This document shows, in pieces, positions 17,534 through 24,322 of a stretch of DNA of 64,000 bases; position 1 is the first letter of the stretch; each line of letters starts with the position of its first letter. A model generated the notes under the pieces. The model saw nothing but the letters and a program-made list of their open reading frames with translations, made no database searches and was not told where the DNA came from. The position numbers and the translations under genes are program-made. This DNA comes from G025836975 sp048751585 (GTDB taxonomy: Bacteria > Pseudomonadota > Gammaproteobacteria > Burkholderiales > Burkholderiaceae_B), in NCBI RefSeq assembly GCF_048751585.1, contig NZ_JAZHOB010000002.1, forward strand, positions 186,001 to 250,000, in the 5' to 3' direction.

Positions 17534-17701
17534 ATGAAATCCAAACCCGTAGCCGTTCCCAAGCCCGCTCAAACGCGCATCATCCGCGCAGTGGCAAGCT
17601 CGACGGCCATTGAAACAGGACAGTCCGTAAAAGAACTCGAAGCCTTGCTAAAGGCCCAGACCAGCAAGTTCCAGCAACTTAACCTGGCGCCTTCCGCCTA
17701 A
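17534..17701 (+). CDS. Small protein (55 residues), possible Fic antitoxin-like
   Basis: This 55-residue basic protein begins MKSKPVAVPKPAQTRIIRAV and is predicted to be helical from about residue 14. The segment AVASSTAIETGQSVKELEAL resembles the inhibitory helix of class I Fic antitoxins, whose motif is [S/T]xxxE[G/N]; here S-TAI-E is followed by T and then G, so the match is near, not exact. It is convergent with the fic gene (15 bp between stops), whereas known antitoxin genes precede fic on the same strand. There is a TATAAT upstream but no clear ribosome site. The function is inferred from these points only and the gene itself needs proteomic support. Confidence 0.5.
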   Translation: MKSKPVAVPKPAQTRIIRAVASSTAIETGQSVKELEALLKAQTSKFQQLNLAPSA

Positions 17702-17716
17702 GCGCGCAAACAGCCC

Positions 17717-18337
17717 TCAGTCTGTTTCCAACGCCCGGGTTACCCAATGCATCATCGGCTCATAGTTATGACCCAAGCCTAGTTGTATCGCGGATACATA
17801 GTCGCTTTTATTGGTTTCCCAACTGCTGTAATCCAAAGGGCCATGGCCTGCCTGTACCGCCATGACATCGGCCAATAAGCGTGAAATCCGCCCATTCCCT
17901 TCACGAAACGGATGCATAAGAATAAATTCCACATGGGTAACGGCTATTGCCCGCGTCAATTCCTGGCTATCAAACCCCGTGCACGGGGTGTAGCGGCCTA
18001 GCTGCTCTCGATCGAAGGCAGCCATCAGCCTGGACAGTTGAGCAGCGGGAGCGAACGGAAAACCGTCCTTGCTTACATTGACATAGCGCAACTGACCTGC
18101 CCACGCGTAGACGTTTCCCAGCCAGCGGCGGTGCCATACCTTTAGATGATGCGCGGTAAGCCGCCCGGTGGGCAGATGCTCTTGGAGGACGGATTCATAA
18201 AGCTTTTGCAGCAACACCAATTCGGCCTCGTCCATATCCGAGGGATCGACGATGCCAAGCTTGTTGGCCAGCACAAGCTCGTCCGAGCCGGGTTCGAACA
18301 TGCCTTGCACGCCAGCCACGTCGTATCTAGTCGTCAT
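17717..18337 (-). CDS. Fic-family AMP-transferase (AMPylator)
   Basis: The 206-residue protein carries the complete Fic active-site motif HPFREGNGR at residues 142-150, with catalytic His142, and the upstream flap region YAWAGQLRYVNVSKDGFPFA. Fic enzymes transfer AMP from ATP to Tyr, Thr or Ser of target proteins; bacterial FicT toxins are known to AMPylate GyrB and ParE. No N-terminal or C-terminal [S/T]xxxE[G/N] inhibitory helix is visible, so it is not an obvious self-inhibited class II or III enzyme and should need a partner. The start MTTRYDVAGVQG is chosen because an 82-residue upstream extension is low in plausible coding content and runs into the regulatory region. It is bracketed by two DnaA-box repeats. 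Confidence 0.88.
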   Translation of the reverse strand: MTTRYDVAGVQGMFEPGSDELVLANKLGIVDPSDMDEAELVLLQKLYESVLQEHLPTGRLTAHHLKVWHRRWLGNVYAWAGQLRYVNVSKDGFPFAPAAQLSRLMAAFDREQLGRYTPCTGFDSQELTRAIAVTHVEFILMHPFREGNGRISRLLADVMAVQAGHGPLDYSSWETNKSDYVSAIQLGLGHNYEPMMHWVTRALETD

Positions 18338-18367
18338 GCGCCACCTGTGGGGACACGCTGTCCGCGC

Positions 18368-18400
18368 ATTGTAGACCCTCTGAAAGAGGGTAGTCTTCAA
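18368..18400 (-). promoter_or_regulatory. Candidate fic promoter with internal palindrome
   Basis: On the minus strand a TTGAAG (18395-18400) and a TACAAT (18368-18373) are separated by 21 bp, of which 17 (18375-18391) form the inverted repeat ACCCTC-N5-GAGGGT. The over-long spacer filled by a palindrome suggests a promoter that is repressed, or that needs a DNA-distorting activator. The distance to the fic ATG is about 30 bp. Confidence 0.35.
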
Positions 18401-18453
18401 ACTATTTACATTTAAATACAAAATAAATGGACGCCGAAATCTGCGGCCGCAAC

Positions 18454-18462
18454 TGTGGATAA
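18454..18462 (-). other. DnaA box, reverse orientation
   Basis: TGTGGATAA is the reverse complement of TTATCCACA. It lies 17 bp before the right repeat copy and has no counterpart in the left copy. Confidence 0.6.
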
Positions 18463-18478
18463 CTACTGGGAAGCCCTT

Positions 18479-18672
18479 GTGTGCATAGCCTGTGGACGGA
18501 ATAGGAATAAGCCCTGTTTTTTTGAAGCCCCGTAAAGTTGTGCAGTTTTCCTCCACATAAGAAAGCCCACTTATGCCAATCAAAAAAAGCAGCTAAGCGA
18601 TTGAATCCTAAGACGAAGTATCACTTATGCAAGTTATCCACAGACACCCATTATCAGTAGTCTTTATATATA
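18479..18672 (+). repeat. Right copy of 1,280-bp-spaced direct repeat
   Basis: This is the second copy of the repeat described at 17199-17392. The core 18625-18672 differs from 17345-17392 at one of 48 positions, and the outer part keeps islands such as GTGTGCATA, TGTGGA and AAAGTTG. A perfect DnaA box lies at the same place in the core. Confidence 0.85.
18634..18642 (+). other. DnaA box in right repeat core
   Basis: A perfect TTATCCACA box, equivalent to the one at 17354-17362, followed by the same AT-rich tract. Confidence 0.7.
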
Positions 18673-18761
18673 GAAAAGATAAAAGAACTGCTACATCGAA
18701 GAGCTGCTCAACCCGCACTACCTGCCTGAATAACGACATGTATACTTCGTTTCGTTGGATG

Positions 18762-18784
18762 AAAAAAAGCCCGCAAGAGCGGGC
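18762..18784 (-). terminator. Rho-independent terminator of aminotransferase gene
   Basis: The stem GCCCGC / GCGGGC with an AAGA loop is flanked on the plus strand by seven A upstream, which is a T tract for minus-strand transcription. It lies 21 bp after the aminotransferase stop. Confidence 0.8.
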
Positions 18785-18805
18785 CTGGAACTGGATGGCG
18801 CCGAG

Positions 18806-19975
18806 TTAGACGCGGCTTAATTTCTCGATAGCGGCATCGAGGGTTGAGTCACGCTTTGCAAAGCAAAAACGGGCCAAGCGGTGATTGGATTCGACAGCGG
18901 TGGGCTGGCGATAGAAGGCGGATACGGGAATCAGGCCTACGCCATGCGTTGTGGTCATCCATTTGGCGAATTCCGCTTCCGGCATATCGGATATGGCACT
19001 GTAGTCGGCCAGAAGGAAGAAAGTGCCTTCGCTTTTCACGGGCGAAAAGCGGGTCGATGCAAGCCCTTCAAAAAGCCTATCCCGCTTTTGTTGATAAAAG
19101 GCGGACAGGTTTAGATAAGGTTCCGGGTCTTGCATATAGTGCGCCAAAGCGACCTGCATGGGAGACGTAACCGTGAAAACCATGAATTGATGCACCTTCC
19201 GGATTTCGGATGACATCCATTTGGGAGCGCAGCAGTAGCCGATTTTCCAGCCGGTGGCGTTATAGGTCTTTCCAAATGATGAAATTACTATAGCGTTGTT
19301 TGCAAGTGCTTCACGGCGCGACAGGCTTTGATGTATTTGTCCGTCAAATACGATGTGTTCGTATACCTCGTCCGATAATAGCAATATGCCTGTCTCGTTA
19401 ACGATGGATTCCAAGGCATCCAGATCTTCCGTTTTCAAGTTAATGCCTGTGGGGTTATGCGGGAAGTTCAATATAAGCATTCGGGTTTTAGGCGTAATGG
19501 CTTTTCGTACTTCCTGCCAGTCCACTTGGTACTGCGGTGTTTGTTTGGTTGGCGGCAGCATGGGAACGATAATCGGACGTCCGCCCGCCAGCTGAATGGC
19601 GGGTATATACAGGTCATAGAACGGTTCGATTATGACGACCTCATCCCCCTGGTGTACAAAGGCCAGGATGCTGGCCATCAGCGCTTCGCTCGCTCCGCTG
19701 GTCACGGTTATCTCTGTTGCGGCGTCATATCGGCGCCCATACAGGTTTTCAACCTTGGACGATATCGCTTCACGCAATGCCAGGATCCCGGCCATGGGCG
19801 GGTATTGATTGTGCCCTTCTTTCATGGCTAGGGTTACCAGATCCAGCAATGCCTCGTCGGGATTGAAATCAGGGAAGCCCTGCCCAAGATTGATCGCATT
19901 ATGATCAACGGCCAGTTGGCTCATCACGGTAAATATAGTGGTCCCTACGTCGGGCAGCTTGGATTGAAAGTTCAT
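18806..19975 (-). CDS. PLP-dependent aminotransferase, methionine aminotransferase (YbdL) type
   Basis: The 389-residue protein is a fold-type I class I/II aminotransferase. It has the PLP lysine Lys236 in SSFGKTYNATGWKIGY, Asn174 in FPHNPTG, Asp202 in LLSDEVYEH, and the substrate region INLGQGFPDF near the N-terminus. Closest by memory is the methionine/aromatic aminotransferase YbdL group, which works in methionine salvage or with kynurenine-type substrates. It stands alone between the Fic module and cspA, inside the origin region. Its codon use is visibly more AT-rich than that of the ribosomal genes, like mnmG nearby. Confidence 0.85.
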   Translation of the reverse strand: MNFQSKLPDVGTTIFTVMSQLAVDHNAINLGQGFPDFNPDEALLDLVTLAMKEGHNQYPPMAGILALREAISSKVENLYGRRYDAATEITVTSGASEALMASILAFVHQGDEVVIIEPFYDLYIPAIQLAGGRPIIVPMLPPTKQTPQYQVDWQEVRKAITPKTRMLILNFPHNPTGINLKTEDLDALESIVNETGILLLSDEVYEHIVFDGQIHQSLSRREALANNAIVISSFGKTYNATGWKIGYCCAPKWMSSEIRKVHQFMVFTVTSPMQVALAHYMQDPEPYLNLSAFYQQKRDRLFEGLASTRFSPVKSEGTFFLLADYSAISDMPEAEFAKWMTTTHGVGLIPVSAFYRQPTAVESNHRLARFCFAKRDSTLDAAIEKLSRV

Positions 19976-20291
19976 GTTCTTGGATATAAGGGCAGTGGAT
20001 TAATAGGGATAAGGATTCCGGAGATAAAGTAGTCCAGAATAAGAGCCGCAATGCGGCATAGCGATGCATGACGGAAAAATACCACACTGGGGTAAACAAG
20101 TATTTGATAAAGAAGACAAGCGTGGTTATGCTCTCATTTGCTTTGTAATCAAGTAGTGCGCGGGTCTTGCGGTTAGTAATCATTGAAGCTTTAGGTCTAA
20201 ATAAATATGCGGATCTAAACTGGTGAAGTCTGTTACGTGTCAGCGTCCTTGGTTAATTGCATTTTTGTTTATTTTTAGGACGCTATACATC
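19976..20291. other. Intergenic region before cold-shock gene
   Basis: This 316-bp AT-rich spacer separates the divergent aminotransferase and cold-shock genes and should carry both promoters and the cold-shock 5' leader. I see one small hairpin (GCCGC / GCGGC with AAT loop, 20045-20057) and AGGA at 20278-20281 as a ribosome site. No gene or DnaA box is evident. Confidence 0.5.
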
Positions 20292-20498
20292 ATGGCTCAA
20301 AAGGGCAAAGTCAAGTGGTTCAACGCCGATAAAGGCTTCGGTTTTATTACTCCCGATGAAGGCGGCACCGACGTGTTCGCGCATTTCTCGGCAATCGAAG
20401 GCCGCGGCTATCGCAGCCTGAATGAGGGCCAGGAAGTTGAATTTGAAGTCAAAGACGGTCCTAAAGGTCCGCAAGCTGCCGAGATTCGCCCTTTGTAA
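20292..20498 (+). CDS. Cold-shock domain protein (CspA family)
   Basis: The 68-residue single-domain protein is an OB-fold nucleic-acid chaperone. RNP1 (KGFGFITP) and RNP2 (DVFAHFSAI) are both intact, and the length matches Csp proteins. The start at 20292 is preferred to an in-frame ATG 23 codons upstream because MAQKGKVKWFN is the family start. It is monocistronic with a strong terminator behind it. Confidence 0.95.
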   Translation: MAQKGKVKWFNADKGFGFITPDEGGTDVFAHFSAIEGRGYRSLNEGQEVEFEVKDGPKGPQAAEIRPL

Positions 20499-20539
20499 TC
20501 TCAGCTAAATTTGTGTAGCGTTCAGCGCACAGATTACTA

Positions 20540-20569
20540 AACGCCCTTTCGTAAGATCGGGCGTTTTTT
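20540..20569 (+). terminator. Rho-independent terminator after cold-shock gene
   Basis: The stem AACGCCC / GGGCGTT encloses a 12-nt loop and runs into a T tract (20564-20569). It lies about 40 bp after the cold-shock stop codon. Confidence 0.8.
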
Positions 20570-20649
20570 ATTGCAGTTGCTTAAGTGGATCATTTGGAGG
20601 GCATCCTATCCATTCGAAACGACTTTATCAGTCCAGGCGTGCCAAATCA

Positions 20650-20692
20650 TTATTCACATATTACTCACAGCTTGCCCACATAGTTATCCACA
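20650..20692 (+). other. Helically phased DnaA-box cluster
   Basis: Four same-strand boxes start at 20650 (TTATTCACA), 20661 (TTACTCACA), 20672 (TTGCCCACA) and 20684 (TTATCCACA). The last is perfect, the first fits TTATNCACA, and the middle two are weaker. Spacing of 11, 11 and 12 bp puts them on the same helix face, as in DnaA filament-forming arrays. Confidence 0.65.
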
Positions 20693-20734
20693 CATTTTTG
20701 CACTCTTCAATAGCCCTAATCAATCCCGGACAAC

Positions 20735-20750
20735 TGTTTCACGTGAAACA
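20735..20750. other. parS: parS site 1
   Basis: TGTTTCACGTGAAACA is the perfect 16-bp palindromic parS consensus bound by chromosomal ParB. It is 2.7 kb upstream of parA-parB. Confidence 0.95.
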
Positions 20751-20772
20751 TCCATTCGCCAAGTCTCAAAGT

Positions 20773-20788
20773 TGTTTCACGTGAAACA
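20773..20788. other. parS: parS site 2
   Basis: A second perfect TGTTTCACGTGAAACA, centred 38 bp from the first. Confidence 0.95.
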
Positions 20789-20818
20789 TGCCATGGCTAG
20801 TGCTTACATTAAATACTA

Positions 20819-20834
20819 TGTTCCACGTGGAACC
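20819..20834. other. parS-like site 3 (degenerate)
   Basis: TGTTCCACGTGGAACC keeps the CACGTG core and most of the parS palindrome, with changes at three positions from the consensus. It lies 46 bp from site 2 and touches the position expected for the mnmG -35 element. Confidence 0.65.
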
Positions 20835-20850
20835 TCAAATTTCACGGCGG

Positions 20851-20856
20851 TATAAT
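20851..20856 (+). promoter_or_regulatory. Candidate mnmG -10 element
   Basis: TATAAT is 35 bp upstream of the mnmG ATG. The -35 position falls at 20828-20833 (TGGAAC), inside the third parS-like site, so ParB could influence this promoter. Confidence 0.45.
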
Positions 20857-20891
20857 GAGGTTTATATGTTTACCTCGCTTGAGCGAAAGAA

Positions 20892-22808
20892 ATGGATTAT
20901 CCGGACACGTTTGATGTGATTGTCGTAGGTGGCGGTCATGCCGGGACCGAAGCTGCGTTGGCTTCGGCCCGTACAGGAGCCTCTACCCTGCTGCTAACCC
21001 ACAATATGGAAACCTTGGGTCAGATGTCCTGCAATCCTTCGATAGGAGGGATAGGTAAAGGACATTTGGTAAAGGAAGTGGACGCATTGGGTGGCGCCAT
21101 GGCATTGGCCACGGACCATGCGGGAATTCAATTTCGAATATTGAATCGTTCCAAGGGCCCCGCTGTCCGGGCTACGCGTGCTCAAGCAGATCGCTCTTTG
21201 TATCGGAAAGCCATTCGCACTGTGCTGCAGAATCAACCCAATCTTACAATCTTCCAGCAAGCGGTGGATGATCTGATTTTGGAAGGCGATCGCGTGGCTG
21301 GGGCAGTCACTCAAATCGGTCTGAAGTTCAGGGCCAGGTCGGTAGTGCTGACGGCGGGTACCTTTTTAAACGGATTGATCCACGTGGGACTGGACCACTA
21401 TTCAGGGGGACGCGCAGGCGACCCACCGTCCATTTCTCTAGGCCAACGTTTGAAAGAATTGAAGTTGCCTCAAGGCCGGCTAAAGACGGGAACTCCTCCT
21501 CGTATAGATGCTCGCAGTATCGACTTCAGCAAAATGGAAGAGCAGCCAGGCGATAGCAAACCGGTGCCTGTCTTTTCCTATATGGGTACGGCGGCCATGC
21601 ATCCAGAGCAGCTTCCTTGCTGGATTACGCATACCAATGAACAGACTCATGAAATAATCAGGTCGGGCCTGGATCGTTCGCCCATGTATAGCGATCAGGG
21701 AACTATAGAGGGTGTTGGTCCACGATACTGCCCGTCTATTGAAGATAAAATCCATCGCTTTGCGGATAAACCCAGCCATCAAATTTTCCTGGAACCGGAA
21801 GGCTTGAGCACCAAGGAAATATATCCGAATGGGATATCCACCAGCTTGCCGTTTGATATACAGCTTGCCCTGGTTCGAACCCTGCCCGGGCTGGAGAATG
21901 CCGTCATCATGCGTCCGGGCTATGCCATCGAATATGATTACTTCGATCCACGTGAACTCCATGCCACATTGGAAACCCGGGCGATAAAGGGTTTATTTTT
22001 TGCTGGACAGATTAACGGAACCACTGGTTATGAAGAGGCGGCAGCGCAAGGTTTGTTGGCAGGGATAAATGCTGCCAGAAAGGCGCAAGACCTTGAGGGC
22101 TGGTATCCAAAGCGGAATGAAGCCTACCTTGGCGTGCTGGTGGATGATTTGATAACCCGGGGGGTAACCGAACCCTATCGTATGTTTACCTCGCGCGCGG
22201 AATATCGCCTAAGCCTGCGGGAAGATAATGCCGATATGCGTTTGACGGAGCAAGGACGCCGCCTTGGTTTGGTCGACGACTTGCGGTGGAATGTGTTCAG
22301 CCGAAAACGGGATCAGGTAGCGGCGGAAATTGAGCGTCTGAAATCCACGTGGATCAATCCCAGGACGCTGGCGGTGCATACCGCGGAGGCGTTGCTGGGA
22401 AAACAGGTCGAGCGCGAATATTCGCTTTATGACCTGCTCAAGCGACCACAGGTCAGCTATGACGCATTGATGAAGGTCCCGCAAAGCGATGGCAGTTTGC
22501 TGGCCGGCCCGGGGGTACAAGAACCCGTCAGCGCGGAACAAATCGAAATCCAGGTCAAGTATGAAGGCTACGTAAACAAGCAACAGGAAGAGGTTGAAAA
22601 ACAAGCGGCTCAAGAGGGCCAGATTATTCCTGCGGATATCGACTACGATTCCATAAGCAGCATATCCATAGAGGTAAGGCAACGGCTCAAGGTCGCCAAG
22701 CCGGAAACGGTGGGGCAGGCCAGCAGGATATCGGGCGTTACTCCGGCTGCGATATCCTTGCTGCTGATACATATCAAGCGTATGCATTACCAGAAAAAAG
22801 CGGCGTAA
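20892..22808 (+). CDS. mnmG: tRNA uridine-5-carboxymethylaminomethyl modification enzyme MnmG (GidA)
   Basis: MnmG is the FAD- and NADH-dependent partner of MnmE in modifying U34 of tRNAs. The 638-residue protein begins with the FAD dinucleotide motif DVIVVGGGHAGTEAALA and has the GidA signatures NPSIGGIGKGHLVKEVDALGG and FAGQINGTTGYEEAAAQG (each partly quoted), with a conserved C-terminal helical domain ending near RISGVTPAAISLLLIHIKR. Length is typical (about 630). It begins the mnmG-rsmG-parA-parB operon. By eye its third positions are less GC-rich than those of parAB downstream. Confidence 0.98.
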   Translation: MDYPDTFDVIVVGGGHAGTEAALASARTGASTLLLTHNMETLGQMSCNPSIGGIGKGHLVKEVDALGGAMALATDHAGIQFRILNRSKGPAVRATRAQADRSLYRKAIRTVLQNQPNLTIFQQAVDDLILEGDRVAGAVTQIGLKFRARSVVLTAGTFLNGLIHVGLDHYSGGRAGDPPSISLGQRLKELKLPQGRLKTGTPPRIDARSIDFSKMEEQPGDSKPVPVFSYMGTAAMHPEQLPCWITHTNEQTHEIIRSGLDRSPMYSDQGTIEGVGPRYCPSIEDKIHRFADKPSHQIFLEPEGLSTKEIYPNGISTSLPFDIQLALVRTLPGLENAVIMRPGYAIEYDYFDPRELHATLETRAIKGLFFAGQINGTTGYEEAAAQGLLAGINAARKAQDLEGWYPKRNEAYLGVLVDDLITRGVTEPYRMFTSRAEYRLSLREDNADMRLTEQGRRLGLVDDLRWNVFSRKRDQVAAEIERLKSTWINPRTLAVHTAEALLGKQVEREYSLYDLLKRPQVSYDALMKVPQSDGSLLAGPGVQEPVSAEQIEIQVKYEGYVNKQQEEVEKQAAQEGQIIPADIDYDSISSISIEVRQRLKVAKPETVGQASRISGVTPAAISLLLIHIKRMHYQKKAA

Positions 22809-23482
22809 TGGGCTCTCGGGATAATTACGGGCAACGCCTGGAAGCAGCCGCGCATGCGCTGGGCTTGGGCATCACTCCTGATCAACGGGACGCTTTACTG
22901 AATTATCTTGATCAGCTGCAACGTTGGAATCGCACTTATAATTTGACGGCTCTGCGAGACCCCGAGCAGATGCTGATACAGCATATTTTCGATAGCCTGG
23001 CGGTGCTGCCGCCGCTTACTCAAACACTGTATAAAAAAACAGTAGAAAATGTTGTCATTATTGATGTGGGGTCTGGTGCTGGCCTACCCGGTGCGGTTAT
23101 GGCTATCATGCAGCCGGGCTGGTCGCTGCGCTGTGTAGATGCTGTCGAAAAAAAAATGGCTTTTGTCCGCCAGATATCCGGCGCATTGCATTTGCCCAAT
23201 CTGCAAGCGGTGCATCAGCGGGTTGAAACGCTTGCTCCATATGATGCCGATATCGTTGTTTCTCGGGCATTTGCGTCGCTTGTCGACTTTGCCAGCTTGG
23301 CGGGTCGGCATGTTGCCAAAGACGGTTGTCTGCTGGCCATGAAGGGCCGTGAGCCAGTCGAGGAAATCGATGCCTTGCATCGCCAAACCGATTGGCGCGT
23401 CAGTCGGATACAGTCGTTGTTAGTACCGGAATTGAATGCCCAGCGCTGCCTGGTCTGGATGAGCCAACAAGGAACCCTATGA
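22808..23482 (+). CDS. rsmG: 16S rRNA (guanine527-N7)-methyltransferase RsmG (GidB)
   Basis: The 224-residue SAM-dependent enzyme methylates G527 of 16S rRNA; its loss gives low-level streptomycin resistance in other bacteria. The SAM motif VIDVGSGAGLPGAVMAI and the downstream RCVDAVEKKMAFVRQ are present. The start overlaps the mnmG stop by one base (TAATG), so translation is coupled. Length is within the family range. Confidence 0.97.
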   Translation: MGSRDNYGQRLEAAAHALGLGITPDQRDALLNYLDQLQRWNRTYNLTALRDPEQMLIQHIFDSLAVLPPLTQTLYKKTVENVVIIDVGSGAGLPGAVMAIMQPGWSLRCVDAVEKKMAFVRQISGALHLPNLQAVHQRVETLAPYDADIVVSRAFASLVDFASLAGRHVAKDGCLLAMKGREPVEEIDALHRQTDWRVSRIQSLLVPELNAQRCLVWMSQQGTL

Positions 23483-24297
23483 ACCAAATAACGTCCACCG
23501 CCAATGTGTTCTGCATTGCCAATCAAAAAGGCGGCGTGGGCAAGACCACCACGGCGATCAACTTGGCGGCGGCGCTTTCGGCCTTGGGCAAGCGGGTCCT
23601 TCTGATCGACCTGGATCCGCAAGGCAATGCCACGATGGGAAGCGGCATTGACAAGAACAAGGTGGAACAGAATCTGTATCAGGTATTGATCGGCGACGCC
23701 ACCATCGCGCAGACGCGTGTCAGGTCCGAAGCGGGGGGCTACGATGTGTTGCCGGCCAATCGCGAGCTTTCCGGCGCCGAGATCGATCTTATCCAGATGG
23801 AAGGGCGCGAGCAGCAGCTCAAACAGGCTATCGCGCTGATCCTCGAGGACTATGAGTTCGTGCTTATCGATTGCCCGCCGACCCTATCTCTACTGACTCT
23901 CAACGGCTTGGCATCGGCGCACGGCGTAATCATACCCATGCAGTGCGAGTATTTCGCGCTGGAGGGTTTGTCCGATCTGGTCAACACCATCAAGCGCGTG
24001 CATCGTAATATCAACCCCGAATTACAACTGATCGGACTGCTGCGTGTTATGTTCGATACGCGCGTAACGCTGCAGCAACAGGTTTCAGCACAGATAGAAA
24101 CGCATTTCGGCGATAAGGTATTCAAAGCGGTCGTACCGCGTAACGTGCGCCTGGCCGAGGCGCCCAGCCATGGCTTGCCCGGCATCGTCTATGACAAGAG
24201 TTCCCGCGGAGCGAAGGCGTACATTGAATTCGGCAATGAGCTCATCAGTCGCGTAAAAAAGGAGGCCTTGCGTCAGCAGGCACGGCCGCGCGGCTAA
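23479..24297 (+). CDS. parA: Chromosome partitioning ATPase ParA
   Basis: The 272-residue Walker-type ATPase drives segregation of ParB-parS complexes. It has the deviant Walker A KGGVGKTTTAINLA with the signature first Lys, the LIDLDPQGNAT motif, and VLIDCPPTLSLLTLN as Walker B. It lacks an N-terminal helix-turn-helix, which is typical of chromosomal (type Ia-short) ParA. The ATG at 23479 overlaps the rsmG stop by 4 bp; an upstream in-frame reading would duplicate rsmG coding sequence and is rejected. Confidence 0.97.
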   Translation: MNQITSTANVFCIANQKGGVGKTTTAINLAAALSALGKRVLLIDLDPQGNATMGSGIDKNKVEQNLYQVLIGDATIAQTRVRSEAGGYDVLPANRELSGAEIDLIQMEGREQQLKQAIALILEDYEFVLIDCPPTLSLLTLNGLASAHGVIIPMQCEYFALEGLSDLVNTIKRVHRNINPELQLIGLLRVMFDTRVTLQQQVSAQIETHFGDKVFKAVVPRNVRLAEAPSHGLPGIVYDKSSRGAKAYIEFGNELISRVKKEALRQQARPRG

Positions 24298-24322
24298 ACG
24301 AATCAGAAAAGGAATACATACT

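Larger units (their letters stand above)
18338..18805. other. Intergenic region right of the Fic module
   Basis: This 468-bp spacer holds the candidate fic promoter and palindrome, a reverse DnaA box (18454-18462), the right copy of the origin-type repeat (18479-18672) and the terminator of the aminotransferase gene. No further gene is supported. Confidence 0.6.
20499..20891. other. Candidate oriC / parS region upstream of mnmG
   Basis: This 393-bp AT-rich spacer holds, in order, the cold-shock terminator, four DnaA-type boxes spaced 11-12 bp apart, two perfect parS sites, one degenerate parS-like site and the mnmG promoter. In Bordetella the chromosome origin is placed next to mnmG (gidA), which agrees. 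I regard it as the best origin candidate in the window, although GC skew was not computed. Confidence 0.65.

Noticed and set aside
17345..18672. Insertion sequence or transposon carrying fic
   Set aside because: No transposase, no terminal inverted repeats and no short target duplication are seen. The repeats are direct, and their similarity extends beyond the 48-bp core at one constant offset.
17345..18672. CRISPR array
   Set aside because: Only two copies of the repeat exist, with genes between them; no cas gene is present.
18627..18809. A 60-codon frame over the right repeat copy
   Set aside because: It runs through the DnaA-box core and the aminotransferase terminator; the translated sequence has no coding character.
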